From positions 1 through 13,904 of the forward strand of contig JASBYZ010000035.1 in NCBI GenBank assembly GCA_029983705.1: DNA of 13,904 nucleotides, given 5' to 3'. The position numbers and the translations under genes were made by a program. Positions 6,032 to 13,904 of the stretch are shown piece after piece. Positions within the stretch are counted from its first letter, which is position 1; the number at the start of each line of letters is the position of its first letter. Source of the DNA: Coriobacteriales bacterium. Lineage in GTDB: Bacteria > Actinomycetota > Coriobacteriia > Coriobacteriales > JAEZZM01. Under the pieces are notes generated by a model. It was not told the DNA's origin. It worked only from the letters and a program-made list of their open reading frames with translations, and did no database searches.

Positions 6032-7768
6032 CTAAATGGCCCACTTAGAACTACCCATCTGTAGTTCATACATATTGTGATATCTGCTAGTTATATCATT
6101 TTTTAGTTTCTGTGGAGAACCTTGTTCTACAACTCTTCCCTGATCAAAGACTATTATTTTATCAGCATTATCTACTGTACGCATACGATGGGCAATCACG
6201 AGAACAGTTTTGCCTTTCAACAACTTTGATAAGGCAGCCTGTACCTTAGTTTCGTTTTCAACATCCAATGAGGCTGTAGCTTCATCTAACAAAACTATTG
6301 GGGCATCTTTAAGTATTGCTCGAGCTATTGAAATTCTTTGTCGCTCTCCACCAGAAAGCTTTGAGCCATTTTCACCAATAATTGTGTCATAGCCATTTTC
6401 ATATTTTAGAACAAACTCATCACAGTTGGCCGCCTGAGCAGCTCTATAAACCTCTTCATCACTCGCATCTTTTTTGCCAAGCCGGATATTTTCTTTGATT
6501 GTTCCATCAAATAAAATAACATCCTGAAATACTTCAGAATAATCCGTTAAGAGCGTCTCTGGATCTATGGTAGAAATATCGATTCCGCCCACAGCAACTG
6601 TTCCTTTATCTGTATCCCAAAACCTAGCAGCCAGTTTTGCTGCCGTACTCTTTCCTGAGCCTGATGGGCCTACAAGAGCAGTTACTTCTCCTGACTTTGC
6701 AACAAAACTCACACCGTTTAGAACTTTAATTCCATTTTCATATGAGAAATGAACATCATTAAAAACGAGGTCATGATTTTCAGGAGAGAATTCTTTAGCG
6801 CCAGTTTGAATTTTTTCTTCTTCAATTGCTCGCATGCGATTAAGAGAGAGTCTCATGTCTATAAGTTCTGCAGTTGATTGAAGAACAAGACTCACTGGAT
6901 CGTAAATTCTCGTAATTACCAGCATAAAGCAGATAAACACTAATAGATCGATCTCATGTGTAGTTAATAAAGACACACCAACTAAAATAGTGCTCGCAAT
7001 TCCAAGTCGTAAAAAACTTTGAGCTGAAACCACAGGTATACCCATAGCAGTCTCTGCTTTAAACTTTAACTGCTCATATCTTTTAATTGATTTCTTAATT
7101 TTCTCTTGATACTCATCAACTCCATTTAAAGATCTTAGTTCTTTTTGACATTCTATAAACTCTTGCAGTTCATCATTGAGTGTGAGTGATGCTGTATTTC
7201 TGTTATGAGAATACTTATTTTGAAAACGCGCTGTAAGCAAAAGACCAATAATTGTTACAGGTATTGGCCACAGAGCTGCTAAGGCTAATTTCCAGTTATA
7301 CACAGAAAGCATAGCTGCAAATACAAGAGTGGATATGACTGTTCCAAAAAGTTGAGGCATTACATGTGAAAATAAACGCTCTTGATCTGCTGCATCTTTC
7401 ATAATAACGCTTGTCAAATCCGCAATATCGCGTTTACCAAAAAATGAGAGAGGGATAAGGCGCAGATGCTCAGCGATATCAAGCCTTTTACGGGCACTTT
7501 CGTTGTACACAACGCTATAGGTATCCACATAAGCCCAATACTGAGTAATATACATGAGCACAAGTGAGATTATAATCCCAAATAAATATGGAACCATGTG
7601 GGGTAGGTCTAAACTTGGATTATTTAAATGATTAAGAAATTCCTGTATTACTAAATAAAACACTACAACAGGAGCCATAAGCACAAGATTGGCAAGCGCA
7701 CTCGCTAGAGCACCTTTTATGAAATCTTTGTAGCCTTGTTCAGTCAAGACGAACATTTTACGCAACAT
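6032..7768 (-). CDS. Exporter-fold half ABC transporter (permease plus ATPase), second of a pair
   Basis: From ATG 7768 the product has 578 residues: an ABC transmembrane domain of about six helices (roughly 20-320) and an ATPase domain. Walker A GPSGSGKST is at 367-375, the Q-loop Gln at 415, LSGGERQR at 471-478, Walker B IVLLDEAT at 491-498 with Glu496, and the switch His at 527. All catalytic residues are present and the D-loop is the common ASLD. I chose ATG 7768 because GAGGG lies 5 bases upstream. An in-frame TTG at 7786 would add six residues but has no better SD. From 7768 the gene overlaps its partner by 11 bases, so translation is probably coupled and the proteins form a heterodimer. 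Similar pairs include multidrug exporters and the siderophore importers YbtPQ and IrtAB; the ECF and AraC neighbours make import likelier. Confidence 0.9.
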   Translation of the reverse strand: MLRKMFVLTEQGYKDFIKGALASALANLVLMAPVVVFYLVIQEFLNHLNNPSLDLPHMVPYLFGIIISLVLMYITQYWAYVDTYSVVYNESARKRLDIAEHLRLIPLSFFGKRDIADLTSVIMKDAADQERLFSHVMPQLFGTVISTLVFAAMLSVYNWKLALAALWPIPVTIIGLLLTARFQNKYSHNRNTASLTLNDELQEFIECQKELRSLNGVDEYQEKIKKSIKRYEQLKFKAETAMGIPVVSAQSFLRLGIASTILVGVSLLTTHEIDLLVFICFMLVITRIYDPVSLVLQSTAELIDMRLSLNRMRAIEEEKIQTGAKEFSPENHDLVFNDVHFSYENGIKVLNGVSFVAKSGEVTALVGPSGSGKSTAAKLAARFWDTDKGTVAVGGIDISTIDPETLLTDYSEVFQDVILFDGTIKENIRLGKKDASDEEVYRAAQAANCDEFVLKYENGYDTIIGENGSKLSGGERQRISIARAILKDAPIVLLDEATASLDVENETKVQAALSKLLKGKTVLVIAHRMRTVDNADKIIVFDQGRVVEQGSPQKLKNDITSRYHNMYELQMGSSKWAI

Positions 7769-9572
7769 CTGAGCCCTCACTTTCAATCTTCCATGAAATA
7801 CCCTTCTGATACTCTGACCACATGTTTTTATAAATACCGTCGTGAGCTAATAATTCATTATGAGAGCCTGATTCAGCAATCTTTCCTTTATCCAATACAT
7901 AGATATTATCAACATTTACGACAGTGCTGAGACGATGAGCAATCATTAAAACCGTTTTACCTGCACAAAGCTTACTCATTGCTTTTTGAATGAGTGCTTC
8001 ATTTTCAGGATCAGCAAATGCAGTTGCTTCATCAAGTAAAACTATTGGAGCGTCTTTTAATATAGCTCTCGCAAGAGAAATTCTTTGACGCTCTCCACCG
8101 GATAAATAAACTCCTTCGGCACCGATAACGGTATTAATCCCACCATCAAACTTATCAATAATATCTTGGCATTGAGCTGCTTTTAATGCTGCTAAAATAT
8201 CTTCTCTGCTTGCACTTGGACGTGCAAGTCTAAGATTGTCTTCGATACTCATCTTTAACAAGTGATCATTTTGAAACACAAAGGCAACTAAGCCCATCAA
8301 ATCTTTAAGGGCAATTTCCTTAACAGAAACGCCTCCAATTTTTATGTCACCACTATCTGCATCCCAAAAGCGTGGTATTAAGGAAGCCAGAGTCGTTTTA
8401 CCTCCTCCAGATTCTCCAACCAAAGCAACAATAGATGAAGCAGGGATTTTCATGCTTACATTATTAAGCACTTGGTTTGAACTTCCAGGATAGCTAAATG
8501 AAAGGTTAGAAATTGATATATCATAGTTTTCTGGGACTTCAGACTCTCTTAAACTTACATCCTTAATAATAGGAGCTGCAAGAATTCCATTAATTCTGTT
8601 AACTGCATCTTGCGCAATCATTACAGTCTCGGTAGCATACATTACCTTTGTCATTATGGTGGTAATAAATGCTGACAGTATTACATAGAATAAGAAATCA
8701 ATTAAGAATATTGAGAAGTTTTCCGCACTTTGTGCCAAAATAATTCCCGCAGGAACTAGAACAGCAAATGCTGAATTAATAGCTACCAATTGAAACACTT
8801 GGGGCTTCTTGCAATATTCAGTGTACTGATATGCCATGTCTCTGTAATCCATTACGGTTTTATAAAAGGCCTTAAAAGAATAGGTAGTTTGTTGGAACAT
8901 TTTAACTACCGGTATGCCTCTAATATACTCAGTAGCTCCAGCACTCATATCCATGAGAGCTTGTTGGTAGCGCTGCATAAAATATTCTCCGCCTTGAGCA
9001 GATTTTCTACCCATCATCCACCACATGGCCGCAACAGATACAAGAATTGGAATAAGACACAGCAGACCTAACAGCCAGTTAAATACGAAAGCGAGAACAA
9101 TAAATACTATTGGGCTTATTAGAGAAGCTACAAAGTCAGGTAACTTATGCGCAATAAGGTCTTCCGTAGAAGCAGCGCTACTATCTATAGTCCTTCTCAT
9201 TTCACCTGAGGAGTGTCCAATAAAATATCCCAAAGGTATCTGAGAGATGTGCTCTAAAAGTTTTGTTCTAATATTTGCAGCAATTCTAAAAGCACTCTTA
9301 TGCGTTAACAAAAGTGCAATAAAGTAAACGAGAAGACTTGCGATTGAAAACACTACAGCAAGTAACGCCCATATATATGCATCTGATGCCTGCTCAAAAT
9401 TTGGAAAAACTTTAATGAGATCTCTCAGCACAAACCAAACGCAAAATAAAGGTGCAAGAGAAATTAAGGCGTTAATCCCAGAAAGAACGCACCCAAGATA
9501 CAACAAAGGCTTACTAGAACCTGCATATGCAATTATTTGAGACAGCGCGCTGGGCTGTTTGTCTTTAGTCAT
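7758..9572 (-). CDS. Exporter-fold half ABC transporter (permease plus ATPase), first of a pair, YbtP/IrtA-like
   Basis: From ATG 9572 the product has 604 residues, with a six-helix ABC transmembrane domain (about 20-325) and an ATPase domain. Walker A GESGGGKTT is at 386-394, the Q-loop Gln at 434, LSGGERQR at 490-497, Walker B IVLLDEAT at 510-517 with Glu515, and the switch His at 546. After Walker B it reads AFADPENE (518-525) where its partner has ASLDVENE. I associate this form with siderophore-importing half transporters, from memory. ATG 9572 has GGAG 6 bases upstream. The in-frame ATG at 9584 would add MEQL but has no SD. The stop overlaps the second half transporter. The gene lies 26 bases after the S-component gene and belongs to the same - strand operon. 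Heterodimer very likely; substrate unknown. Confidence 0.9.
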   Translation of the reverse strand: MTKDKQPSALSQIIAYAGSSKPLLYLGCVLSGINALISLAPLFCVWFVLRDLIKVFPNFEQASDAYIWALLAVVFSIASLLVYFIALLLTHKSAFRIAANIRTKLLEHISQIPLGYFIGHSSGEMRRTIDSSAASTEDLIAHKLPDFVASLISPIVFIVLAFVFNWLLGLLCLIPILVSVAAMWWMMGRKSAQGGEYFMQRYQQALMDMSAGATEYIRGIPVVKMFQQTTYSFKAFYKTVMDYRDMAYQYTEYCKKPQVFQLVAINSAFAVLVPAGIILAQSAENFSIFLIDFLFYVILSAFITTIMTKVMYATETVMIAQDAVNRINGILAAPIIKDVSLRESEVPENYDISISNLSFSYPGSSNQVLNNVSMKIPASSIVALVGESGGGKTTLASLIPRFWDADSGDIKIGGVSVKEIALKDLMGLVAFVFQNDHLLKMSIEDNLRLARPSASREDILAALKAAQCQDIIDKFDGGINTVIGAEGVYLSGGERQRISLARAILKDAPIVLLDEATAFADPENEALIQKAMSKLCAGKTVLMIAHRLSTVVNVDNIYVLDKGKIAESGSHNELLAHDGIYKNMWSEYQKGISWKIESEGSDVA

Positions 9573-9598
9573 AAGTTGCTCCATTCAAATAGATTGTT

Positions 9599-10216
9599 TT
9601 AAGCAGAAATTTTCTCAAAGTGTTTTTTGAAGACTTTGTTGCCAAGCAAGCTTCCAAAGAACCCGCCAACTAACGCTGCAATACCAGCTAATACGCATAG
9701 TGGAGAATAGACAAAGTCAACAAGTCCTTGAGCATACTCCCTACTCATACCAGCATTTATAATCATTTGAATGTAAGATTCAGCGTTGATGAATATTAAA
9801 GAGATGTGACCAAGCCAGAAACAAAATACAAATACAGCAAATGCAAGAGCGAGTTTTTTTGCTGTGCGGGTAGATGGATTTCCTGCAATGAGTTCAGCTA
9901 AGATAGCTCCTACAATAATACCTACAGGCGCTGACCAAAACATACCCATGAGAAAACCGACAATGCCGACAATAATGCCCATTGTTATTATGAGCCCGCG
10001 CTTATTCACCTTAGAGATTAAATATGCCCAAATAATTCCTGCAGGAATTGCAGCGATACCGTGAGTGAACCAGACAAAATTTACGTTAATCATAAGTAGC
10101 ATCGAGAACACCATAAATACTAAGAAGATTAAAACGCCAAATACTGCAGCAAATACAAAGTCCTTTGCAGTCATTTTTGAGTTGTGAGCGCTTTGGTCTC
10201 CAATTTTCTTTTCCAT
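9599..10216 (-). CDS. ECF transporter S component, MptD/Trep_Strep-like
   Basis: The 205-residue product is almost entirely membrane-embedded, with about six hydrophobic segments (19-43, 47-68, 73-93, 96-112, 121-143, 170-192). This is the size and topology of an ECF substrate-binding S component. The pattern FTHGIAAIPAGIIWAYLI, then KRGLIITMGIIVGIVGFLMG, resembles the MptD (Trep_Strep, TIGR02185) family, whose substrate is not settled as far as I know. The preceding genes encode the ECF ATPase and T component, so the module is complete. The start at 10216 has an AAGGAAG-rich SD about 8 bases upstream. The gap to the ATPase gene is 35 bases. S-component identity sure; subfamily fairly sure. 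Confidence 0.85.
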   Translation of the reverse strand: MEKKIGDQSAHNSKMTAKDFVFAAVFGVLIFLVFMVFSMLLMINVNFVWFTHGIAAIPAGIIWAYLISKVNKRGLIITMGIIVGIVGFLMGMFWSAPVGIIVGAILAELIAGNPSTRTAKKLALAFAVFVFCFWLGHISLIFINAESYIQMIINAGMSREYAQGLVDFVYSPLCVLAGIAALVGGFFGSLLGNKVFKKHFEKISA

Positions 10217-10251
10217 GTAAAAACTTCCTTCCTTAGCATATTGCTATAAAT

Positions 10252-11790
10252 CTAATATTCATTAAGTAGTTGATGTTTTAATTTGTGAGCTGAATCTTGG
10301 GTCAACATATATTGCTCAGCAATGCATCCGTCAGATAGAACGGCTACCTCATCACAGCATGCACAGATAAATTCAAAATCATGACTAATAATTACTAAGC
10401 CTAAGCCATTATGTTTTAGTGCTTGCAACTGTTTACTTAGCTGTCGCATATGATACGCATCAAGACCACTCGTAGGCTCATCTAAAATCATAAAAGGCGA
10501 GTTGTATAAGGTTCCTGCGGCAATTGAGAGTCTCTGGCGCTCACCGCCAGATAAAGATAGAGGGTGCCGTTCAATACTTTGGTTTAAAGAGTAATTTTCT
10601 AAAACTATTCTTATGAGCTCTTCTTTATCTTTGTTATGGCAATTTGTATGCGGTGAATCAGAGGCAGCATCAAGTAATTCTTCTAAAACAGAATCTGCAA
10701 ATAATTGGTAACCTGGCTCTTGCATAATTAAATAAATGATTTTTGAGCAAGATTTATAATCAAGCTCTTTTAACTTATATTTGATTGAGCCAGAAGACGG
10801 TCTATCAATACCTGAAAGCATCCTTGCAAAACTAGTTTTACCGGCACCATTTTTACCTATAAGTGCCATAGCTCTCTGAGGATGAATATCTATACTAAGA
10901 TTACTAATAATATTTTTACCGTACGATCTTTTAAGATTGAGCTGTCTTACTTCAAGGGCGGTAGTATTGTATTTTGACTCACCTTCATTTTCTGAGGATT
11001 TAGTTAAATGTTCTGTAATACCTGAATCATTAAGCGAAAAAGCACGTAAACCGTGGTTAGATAGTTCACTATAAGATAGCTGTTTAAACTGAGTTATATC
11101 CCAATCATGCATAAGCTTGCCATTATCAAATTGAATTATTCGATCAGCAAGCTCATTAAGCCACCATAGCCTGTGCTCGAGCACAATGATTGTTTTACCT
11201 TGTTTTTTAGCCCTGCTTAATGTTTTTGCAAGCTTTTTGCAAGTTTTTATATCAAGTGAAGCGCTTGGCTCATCAAGCAATAGTATTTCTGTATCTGTTG
11301 CAAAAATTGAAGCAAAAATAACGAGCTGTTTTTCGCCACCTGAAAGCTCGCTTACGCGTCTATCAATTAAATGCTCTATACCAAGTTCGCTTACAACTTT
11401 TTCTAACTGCTCTTTAATCTTTTGTCGCGAAAAACCCAGTGTCTCACAGCCAAACACGATTTCAGAGGTGGTGTCCATATTGACAAATTGACTACGAGGA
11501 TTTTGAAAAACCGAACCTATTGATTTAGAAAGCTCAGACATCGCATACTCATTAATGTTTTTACCATTGATGAATACCTCACCTGTTTTTTCACCATCAT
11601 AAACAACTGGTATGAGACCGTTTAGAAGGCGACTTATGGTACTTTTACCACATCCCGACTTACCAGTTATGACAACGCATTGACCTTTTGGGATCTCTAA
11701 GGAAATATCACTTAATGATACATTCGAACTGTTTTTATAACTAAAGCTTACATTATATAGTGCACAAGCTAAGTTAGTCTTTTTTACCAT
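10252..11790 (-). CDS. ECF transporter ATPase with two fused nucleotide-binding domains
   Basis: The 512-residue product fuses two CbiO-type ATPase domains that other ECF systems encode as separate A and A' subunits. Domain 1 has Walker A GKSGCGKST (43-51), Q-loop Gln96, LSGGE (149-153), Walker B ILLLDEP (169-175, Glu174) and His206. Domain 2 has GKNGAGKTS (312-320), Gln357, LSGGERQR (413-420), FMILDEPT (433-440, Glu438) and His470. Both sites look competent. The linker (about 235-280) is polar and poorly conserved. The gene starts with AGGAGT upstream of ATG 11790 and overlaps the stop of the T-component gene by 7 bases, so translation is probably coupled. It would power the adjacent T and S proteins. 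The fused type is common beside MptD-like S components and AraC or TetR regulators. Confidence 0.93.
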   Translation of the reverse strand: MVKKTNLACALYNVSFSYKNSSNVSLSDISLEIPKGQCVVITGKSGCGKSTISRLLNGLIPVVYDGEKTGEVFINGKNINEYAMSELSKSIGSVFQNPRSQFVNMDTTSEIVFGCETLGFSRQKIKEQLEKVVSELGIEHLIDRRVSELSGGEKQLVIFASIFATDTEILLLDEPSASLDIKTCKKLAKTLSRAKKQGKTIIVLEHRLWWLNELADRIIQFDNGKLMHDWDITQFKQLSYSELSNHGLRAFSLNDSGITEHLTKSSENEGESKYNTTALEVRQLNLKRSYGKNIISNLSIDIHPQRAMALIGKNGAGKTSFARMLSGIDRPSSGSIKYKLKELDYKSCSKIIYLIMQEPGYQLFADSVLEELLDAASDSPHTNCHNKDKEELIRIVLENYSLNQSIERHPLSLSGGERQRLSIAAGTLYNSPFMILDEPTSGLDAYHMRQLSKQLQALKHNGLGLVIISHDFEFICACCDEVAVLSDGCIAEQYMLTQDSAHKLKHQLLNEY

Positions 11791-12515
11791 AAATTCACTC
11801 CTAATCTAGACAGAAGCGAAAATATGAATAAGGCAATACATAAGCAAAAAATAAGACAGTCAAATAAACTAATAGTTATTTCTCGATATGAAGTTCTAGG
11901 CTCAGAAGTTTCTGCCCCTCTTACCATAATGGAATTGCCTAATTCATCCGCAATAATTCCTACATGTGCTATGAGAGGGATTAGTAAAGCAGCAACTGTT
12001 TTGACTGGATGCAAAAGAAAGTCTACAATCTCAAACGATTTGCCGCGAGACTTCATAGCATCTTTTATAGCGATAAACTCTTCTGCTAAGGTTGGCAAAA
12101 ATCTAAAAGCAACGCAAATTGAAACTATGAGCTTGGGCTTCAATTTGAAAAATTGAAGGCCATAAGCAAGCTCTCCAAGACAGGTAGTTGCAATAAAGTT
12201 TGCAGCAAACATCATTATTGGGATAACACGTCTATAAACAATAAATGTTGCTGAAAAAGAAATAAGTAATTGGTTTGGAACTATCGCACAGAGGTACCCA
12301 AGTAGTATAAATATGGAGAACGCTAAAATCCATCGTAGAATTGAAATGTAACGACGAGAATAAAGCGATGATGCAGTAGCAATTGCCAATGCAAATAATT
12401 CAGAAAAAAGACCTACCGCCATACTGAGGGAAATATTTAACAGTATGAGCACAATTATAGAAATACGTGGATCCAGCTTCTTTGTATATAACTGTTTCAC
12501 TTTCACAGCATTCAT
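11784..12515 (-). CDS. ecfT: ECF transporter transmembrane T component (CbiQ/EcfT family)
   Basis: The 243-residue product has several membrane helices (about 18-50, 60-80, 85-112, 170-190, 213-235) and a long cytoplasmic segment (120-210). That segment carries the two short Arg motifs that T components use to grip the ATPases: KSRGK (155-159) and VRGAE (198-202). The sequence SICVAFRFLPTLAEE (132-146) is also typical of CbiQ/EcfT. It is the first gene of the operon, and its promoter lies in the 89-bp gap shared with the AraC gene. No good SD precedes ATG 12515, which is unusual for this window; the sequence just upstream is U-rich. Confidence 0.9.
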   Translation of the reverse strand: MNAVKVKQLYTKKLDPRISIIVLILLNISLSMAVGLFSELFALAIATASSLYSRRYISILRWILAFSIFILLGYLCAIVPNQLLISFSATFIVYRRVIPIMMFAANFIATTCLGELAYGLQFFKLKPKLIVSICVAFRFLPTLAEEFIAIKDAMKSRGKSFEIVDFLLHPVKTVAALLIPLIAHVGIIADELGNSIMVRGAETSEPRTSYREITISLFDCLIFCLCIALFIFSLLSRLGVNLW

Positions 12516-12530
12516 AAGGAAAATAAACCC

Positions 12531-12570
12531 TTTATATTGAGTAAGCTATAGTTAACTTATACAATATAAA
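12531..12570. promoter_or_regulatory. 40-bp near-palindrome between the divergent operon and araC-type gene: likely operator
   Basis: Perfect 9-bp arms TTTATATTG (12531-12539) and CAATATAAA (12562-12570) extend inward, after a 2-base mismatch, with TAAG/CTTA, giving 13 of 15 paired positions around a centre at 12550/12551. It fills the core of the 89-bp intergenic region and covers the promoter elements. The adjacent AraC-family protein is the natural candidate to bind it. Confidence 0.7.
12537..12565 (+). promoter_or_regulatory. Promoter of the AraC-family gene, inside the palindrome
   Basis: TTGAGT (12537-12542) and TACAAT (12560-12565) are 17 bases apart, a good sigma-70-type pair. The mirror-image pair on the - strand, at the same spacing, is TTGTAT with CTCAAT, whose -10 is poor. 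The regulator gene could therefore be expressed basally while the transport operon needs activation. Confidence 0.5.
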
Positions 12571-12604
12571 GCATTAGCTAAAGCATATTTGCAGGAAGGT
12601 CTAA

Positions 12605-13651
12605 ATGAAACATACTACCGAAAAACAAATGAATCCGAACGAAATTAATTTGCGATTACAAACAAGCACTGCAAATAAGTTAACCCTTGAAGATATGTAC
12701 GATGATCACATGAGGCATTTTCATATGGTGAACCTTAGCGACGCTTTGCAATTAGACTTATATAAAAACGAGAATGTTCGAAGTGTTGGCAAGTCTCTTT
12801 TTGTGCATCCTGATTATGGAAAAGGCTCCTATTGGCATTACATTATTAATGACCAAATAGCCTTACTATCGGTTGATATGATTTATAAGCAAGATATCTC
12901 ATTTAGCATGGACACAATTAACATGTTCTATTTGGGAAGCTATAGTGCTGAGATTACGCGCAGACATCGTCCAGATGCTTGCAATAGAACTGGCACTGTA
13001 TTTGGTAATGCTTGGGTACAGCAAAGGTTTCATCAATCTCTTGCTAAAAATACTGATTTAAAAATTATGTCTATCTCATTTACTGCAGACGCTATACACG
13101 AATATACAAAAAAGCTTGGATGCAGCCTTTATGAGATGACCTTTGCATTTAAGATGCTAGATGGAAGCTTTGATATATTAGAACTTTATAATGTTTTGCA
13201 AGATTTCAAATATAGCAGACCTCATAAACGCTATGCTGACATCTTTTATAGAAATAAGGTTGAGGAGCTTTTGCTCATTTTGTTAGATACATTAGAAACT
13301 TTTGATAAGAATAAAGTGAAATCTGAACCTCAATACCAAAGAATTGTTTATGAAGCTTGTAAATATATAGAAGCTCATTTAGATACAGATTTGAGTACTA
13401 AATATTTGTCAGAACAACTTTATCTAAGTGAAACACAGCTTATAACCGCATTTAAAGTTGTTAAGAATATGACACCACAGAACTATATTAGGCTTGTCAG
13501 AATGGACCACGCCCAAAACTTACTAAATAGTAATGTGACTTATTCAATACTTCAGATAGCGCAATTCTGTGGTTATAAAAACCAAGGTGCATTTTGTGAT
13601 GCATTTAAAAAACAATTTGGCTTGACCCCAAGTTCTTTTAGAAAAATATAA
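12605..13651 (+). CDS. AraC-family transcriptional regulator, divergent from the transport operon
   Basis: The 348-residue product ends in a typical AraC DNA-binding domain (about 245-348). The first helix-turn-helix is around 263-286 (LSTKYLSEQLYLSETQLI). The second is around 314-346 and ends in the family signature IAQFCGY, then AFKKQFGLTPSSFR. The first 240 residues are a ligand-sensing or dimerisation region I cannot assign; residues 110-160 loosely recall the N-domains of siderophore regulators such as YbtA and PchR. AGGAAGG (12593-12599) lies 5 bases before the ATG and fixes the start. Divergent placement across a palindrome suggests it controls both itself and the ECF/ABC operon. An AraC regulator with exporter-fold importers is the arrangement of the Yersinia yersiniabactin genes, which supports a metallophore-type inducer but does not prove it. 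Confidence 0.92.
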   Translation: MKHTTEKQMNPNEINLRLQTSTANKLTLEDMYDDHMRHFHMVNLSDALQLDLYKNENVRSVGKSLFVHPDYGKGSYWHYIINDQIALLSVDMIYKQDISFSMDTINMFYLGSYSAEITRRHRPDACNRTGTVFGNAWVQQRFHQSLAKNTDLKIMSISFTADAIHEYTKKLGCSLYEMTFAFKMLDGSFDILELYNVLQDFKYSRPHKRYADIFYRNKVEELLLILLDTLETFDKNKVKSEPQYQRIVYEACKYIEAHLDTDLSTKYLSEQLYLSETQLITAFKVVKNMTPQNYIRLVRMDHAQNLLNSNVTYSILQIAQFCGYKNQGAFCDAFKKQFGLTPSSFRKI

Positions 13652-13686
13652 AGCCCTCAAAACTCAAAATATTGTCTTGAGGGCTT
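13641..13686 (-). terminator. Terminator hairpin between convergent genes, polarity favours the - strand
   Basis: AAGCCCTCAA (13651-13660) pairs perfectly with TTGAGGGCTT (13677-13686) across a 16-base loop. Read on the - strand, the stem is followed by TATATTTTTC, a fair U-run. Read on the + strand it is followed by A's only. It therefore best serves the - strand gene ending at 13705, and may end the AraC gene inefficiently; its first base is the last base of that gene's stop codon. Confidence 0.7.
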
Positions 13687-13704
13687 AAAAAATACATTGA
13701 GAGA

Positions 13705-13904
13705 TTAAGCTGCGCTTACCTCATCAACATCAATTGAGTAACCCAATACTTCGCCAACATCTTTTACTTTACCTTTTACTTTTACAGCTGCGCCCGTATT
13801 AAGTTCTTTTAATACATTCTTCTGCTCATCATTTGTCAAATAGCATGTAATCAAAATGAAAGAGTAGTCATCCTTAGAGCTGCTAATATTGAAATATTGG
13901 CCAC
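13705..13904 (-). CDS. C-terminal part of a small OB-fold-like protein, cut by the window edge
   Basis: An open frame enters from the right edge and ends at TAA (13705-13707), giving 65 residues from GQYFNISSSK to DEVSAA. It has alternating hydrophobic strands and the segment AAVKVKGKVKDVGEVLGYSI (39-58). This resembles the short beta-barrel of tRNA_anti-like (OB-fold) domains found in small secreted or lipoprotein-type proteins. The N-terminus is missing, so location and function cannot be judged. It converges on the AraC gene and has its own hairpin terminator. Confidence 0.65.
   Translation of the reverse strand, partial: GQYFNISSSKDDYSFILITCYLTNDEQKNVLKELNTGAAVKVKGKVKDVGEVLGYSIDVDEVSAA

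Noticed and set aside
6300..8100. Similar DNA around 6303-6353 and 8053-8099, suggesting a direct repeat
   Set aside because: Both encode the Walker B region of the two paralogous half transporters; the similarity reflects protein conservation, not a mobile or recombining repeat.
11186..11491. A 101-codon + strand frame inside the ECF ATPase gene
   Set aside because: It is antisense to the first ATPase domain, and its Ser-rich composition mirrors the Walker B and signature coding region.
13651..13700. The hairpin at 13651-13686 as a + strand terminator for the AraC gene
   Set aside because: On the + strand it is followed by A's, not T's; the T-run lies on the - strand side, so I assigned it to the - strand gene.
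1..13904. CRISPR arrays, tRNA or rRNA genes, insertion-sequence ends, phage genes
   Set aside because: I saw no regularly spaced repeats, no cloverleaf-like sequence, no transposase or integrase motifs, and no gene broken by an insertion.

Overview
The window is an AT-rich bacterial segment, roughly 40% G+C by eye. It is dense with genes and has no rRNA, tRNA, CRISPR array or insertion sequence that I can see. Tat-exported, FMN- and FAD-binding reductases with lipoprotein signals, an ApbE flavin transferase and ECF-type transport suggest an anaerobic Gram-positive host. A low-G+C member of the Coriobacteriia (Atopobium/Fannyhessea relatives) fits best. This is inference; an anaerobic Firmicute is possible.

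Region 1 (1-705) holds the last 18 codons of an unidentified gene. It is followed at once by an IscU/NifU-like protein that keeps only one of the three usual cluster-binding cysteines.

Region 2 (706-6031) is an extracytoplasmic flavin-reductase cassette. Two paralogous Tat-exported flavoproteins on the + strand flank a - strand apbE. Each has an N-terminal covalent-FMN domain and a C-terminal fumarate-reductase-type FAD domain. They differ at one active-site position. The first has His416, as in fumarate reductase Fcc3. The second has Tyr415, as in urocanate reductase UrdA, so they probably reduce different unsaturated acids. ApbE would attach FMN to both. No haem motif or quinol-oxidising partner lies in the window, so the electron donor is encoded elsewhere. 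Strong hairpin terminators end both flavoprotein genes. The 303-bp gap before the second one carries an extended -10 promoter, a hairpin with a U-run, a long FNR/CRP-like palindrome and a small hairpin that holds the Shine-Dalgarno sequence in its loop.

Region 3 (6032-12515, - strand) is one tightly packed five-gene operon. In transcription order it encodes an ECF T component, a fused double ECF ATPase, an MptD/Trep_Strep-like S component and two half-size exporter-fold ABC proteins. The last two resemble the YbtP/YbtQ/IrtAB siderophore-importer type. A divergent AraC-family regulator (12605-13651, +) lies across an 89-bp gap that is nearly half filled by a 40-bp palindrome overlapping the promoters. 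The layout resembles regulated metallophore or small-cofactor uptake, but the substrate cannot be read from the sequence.

Region 4 (13652-13904) has a hairpin terminator and the C-terminal 65 codons of a - strand gene for a small protein that looks OB-fold-like. It runs off the window edge.
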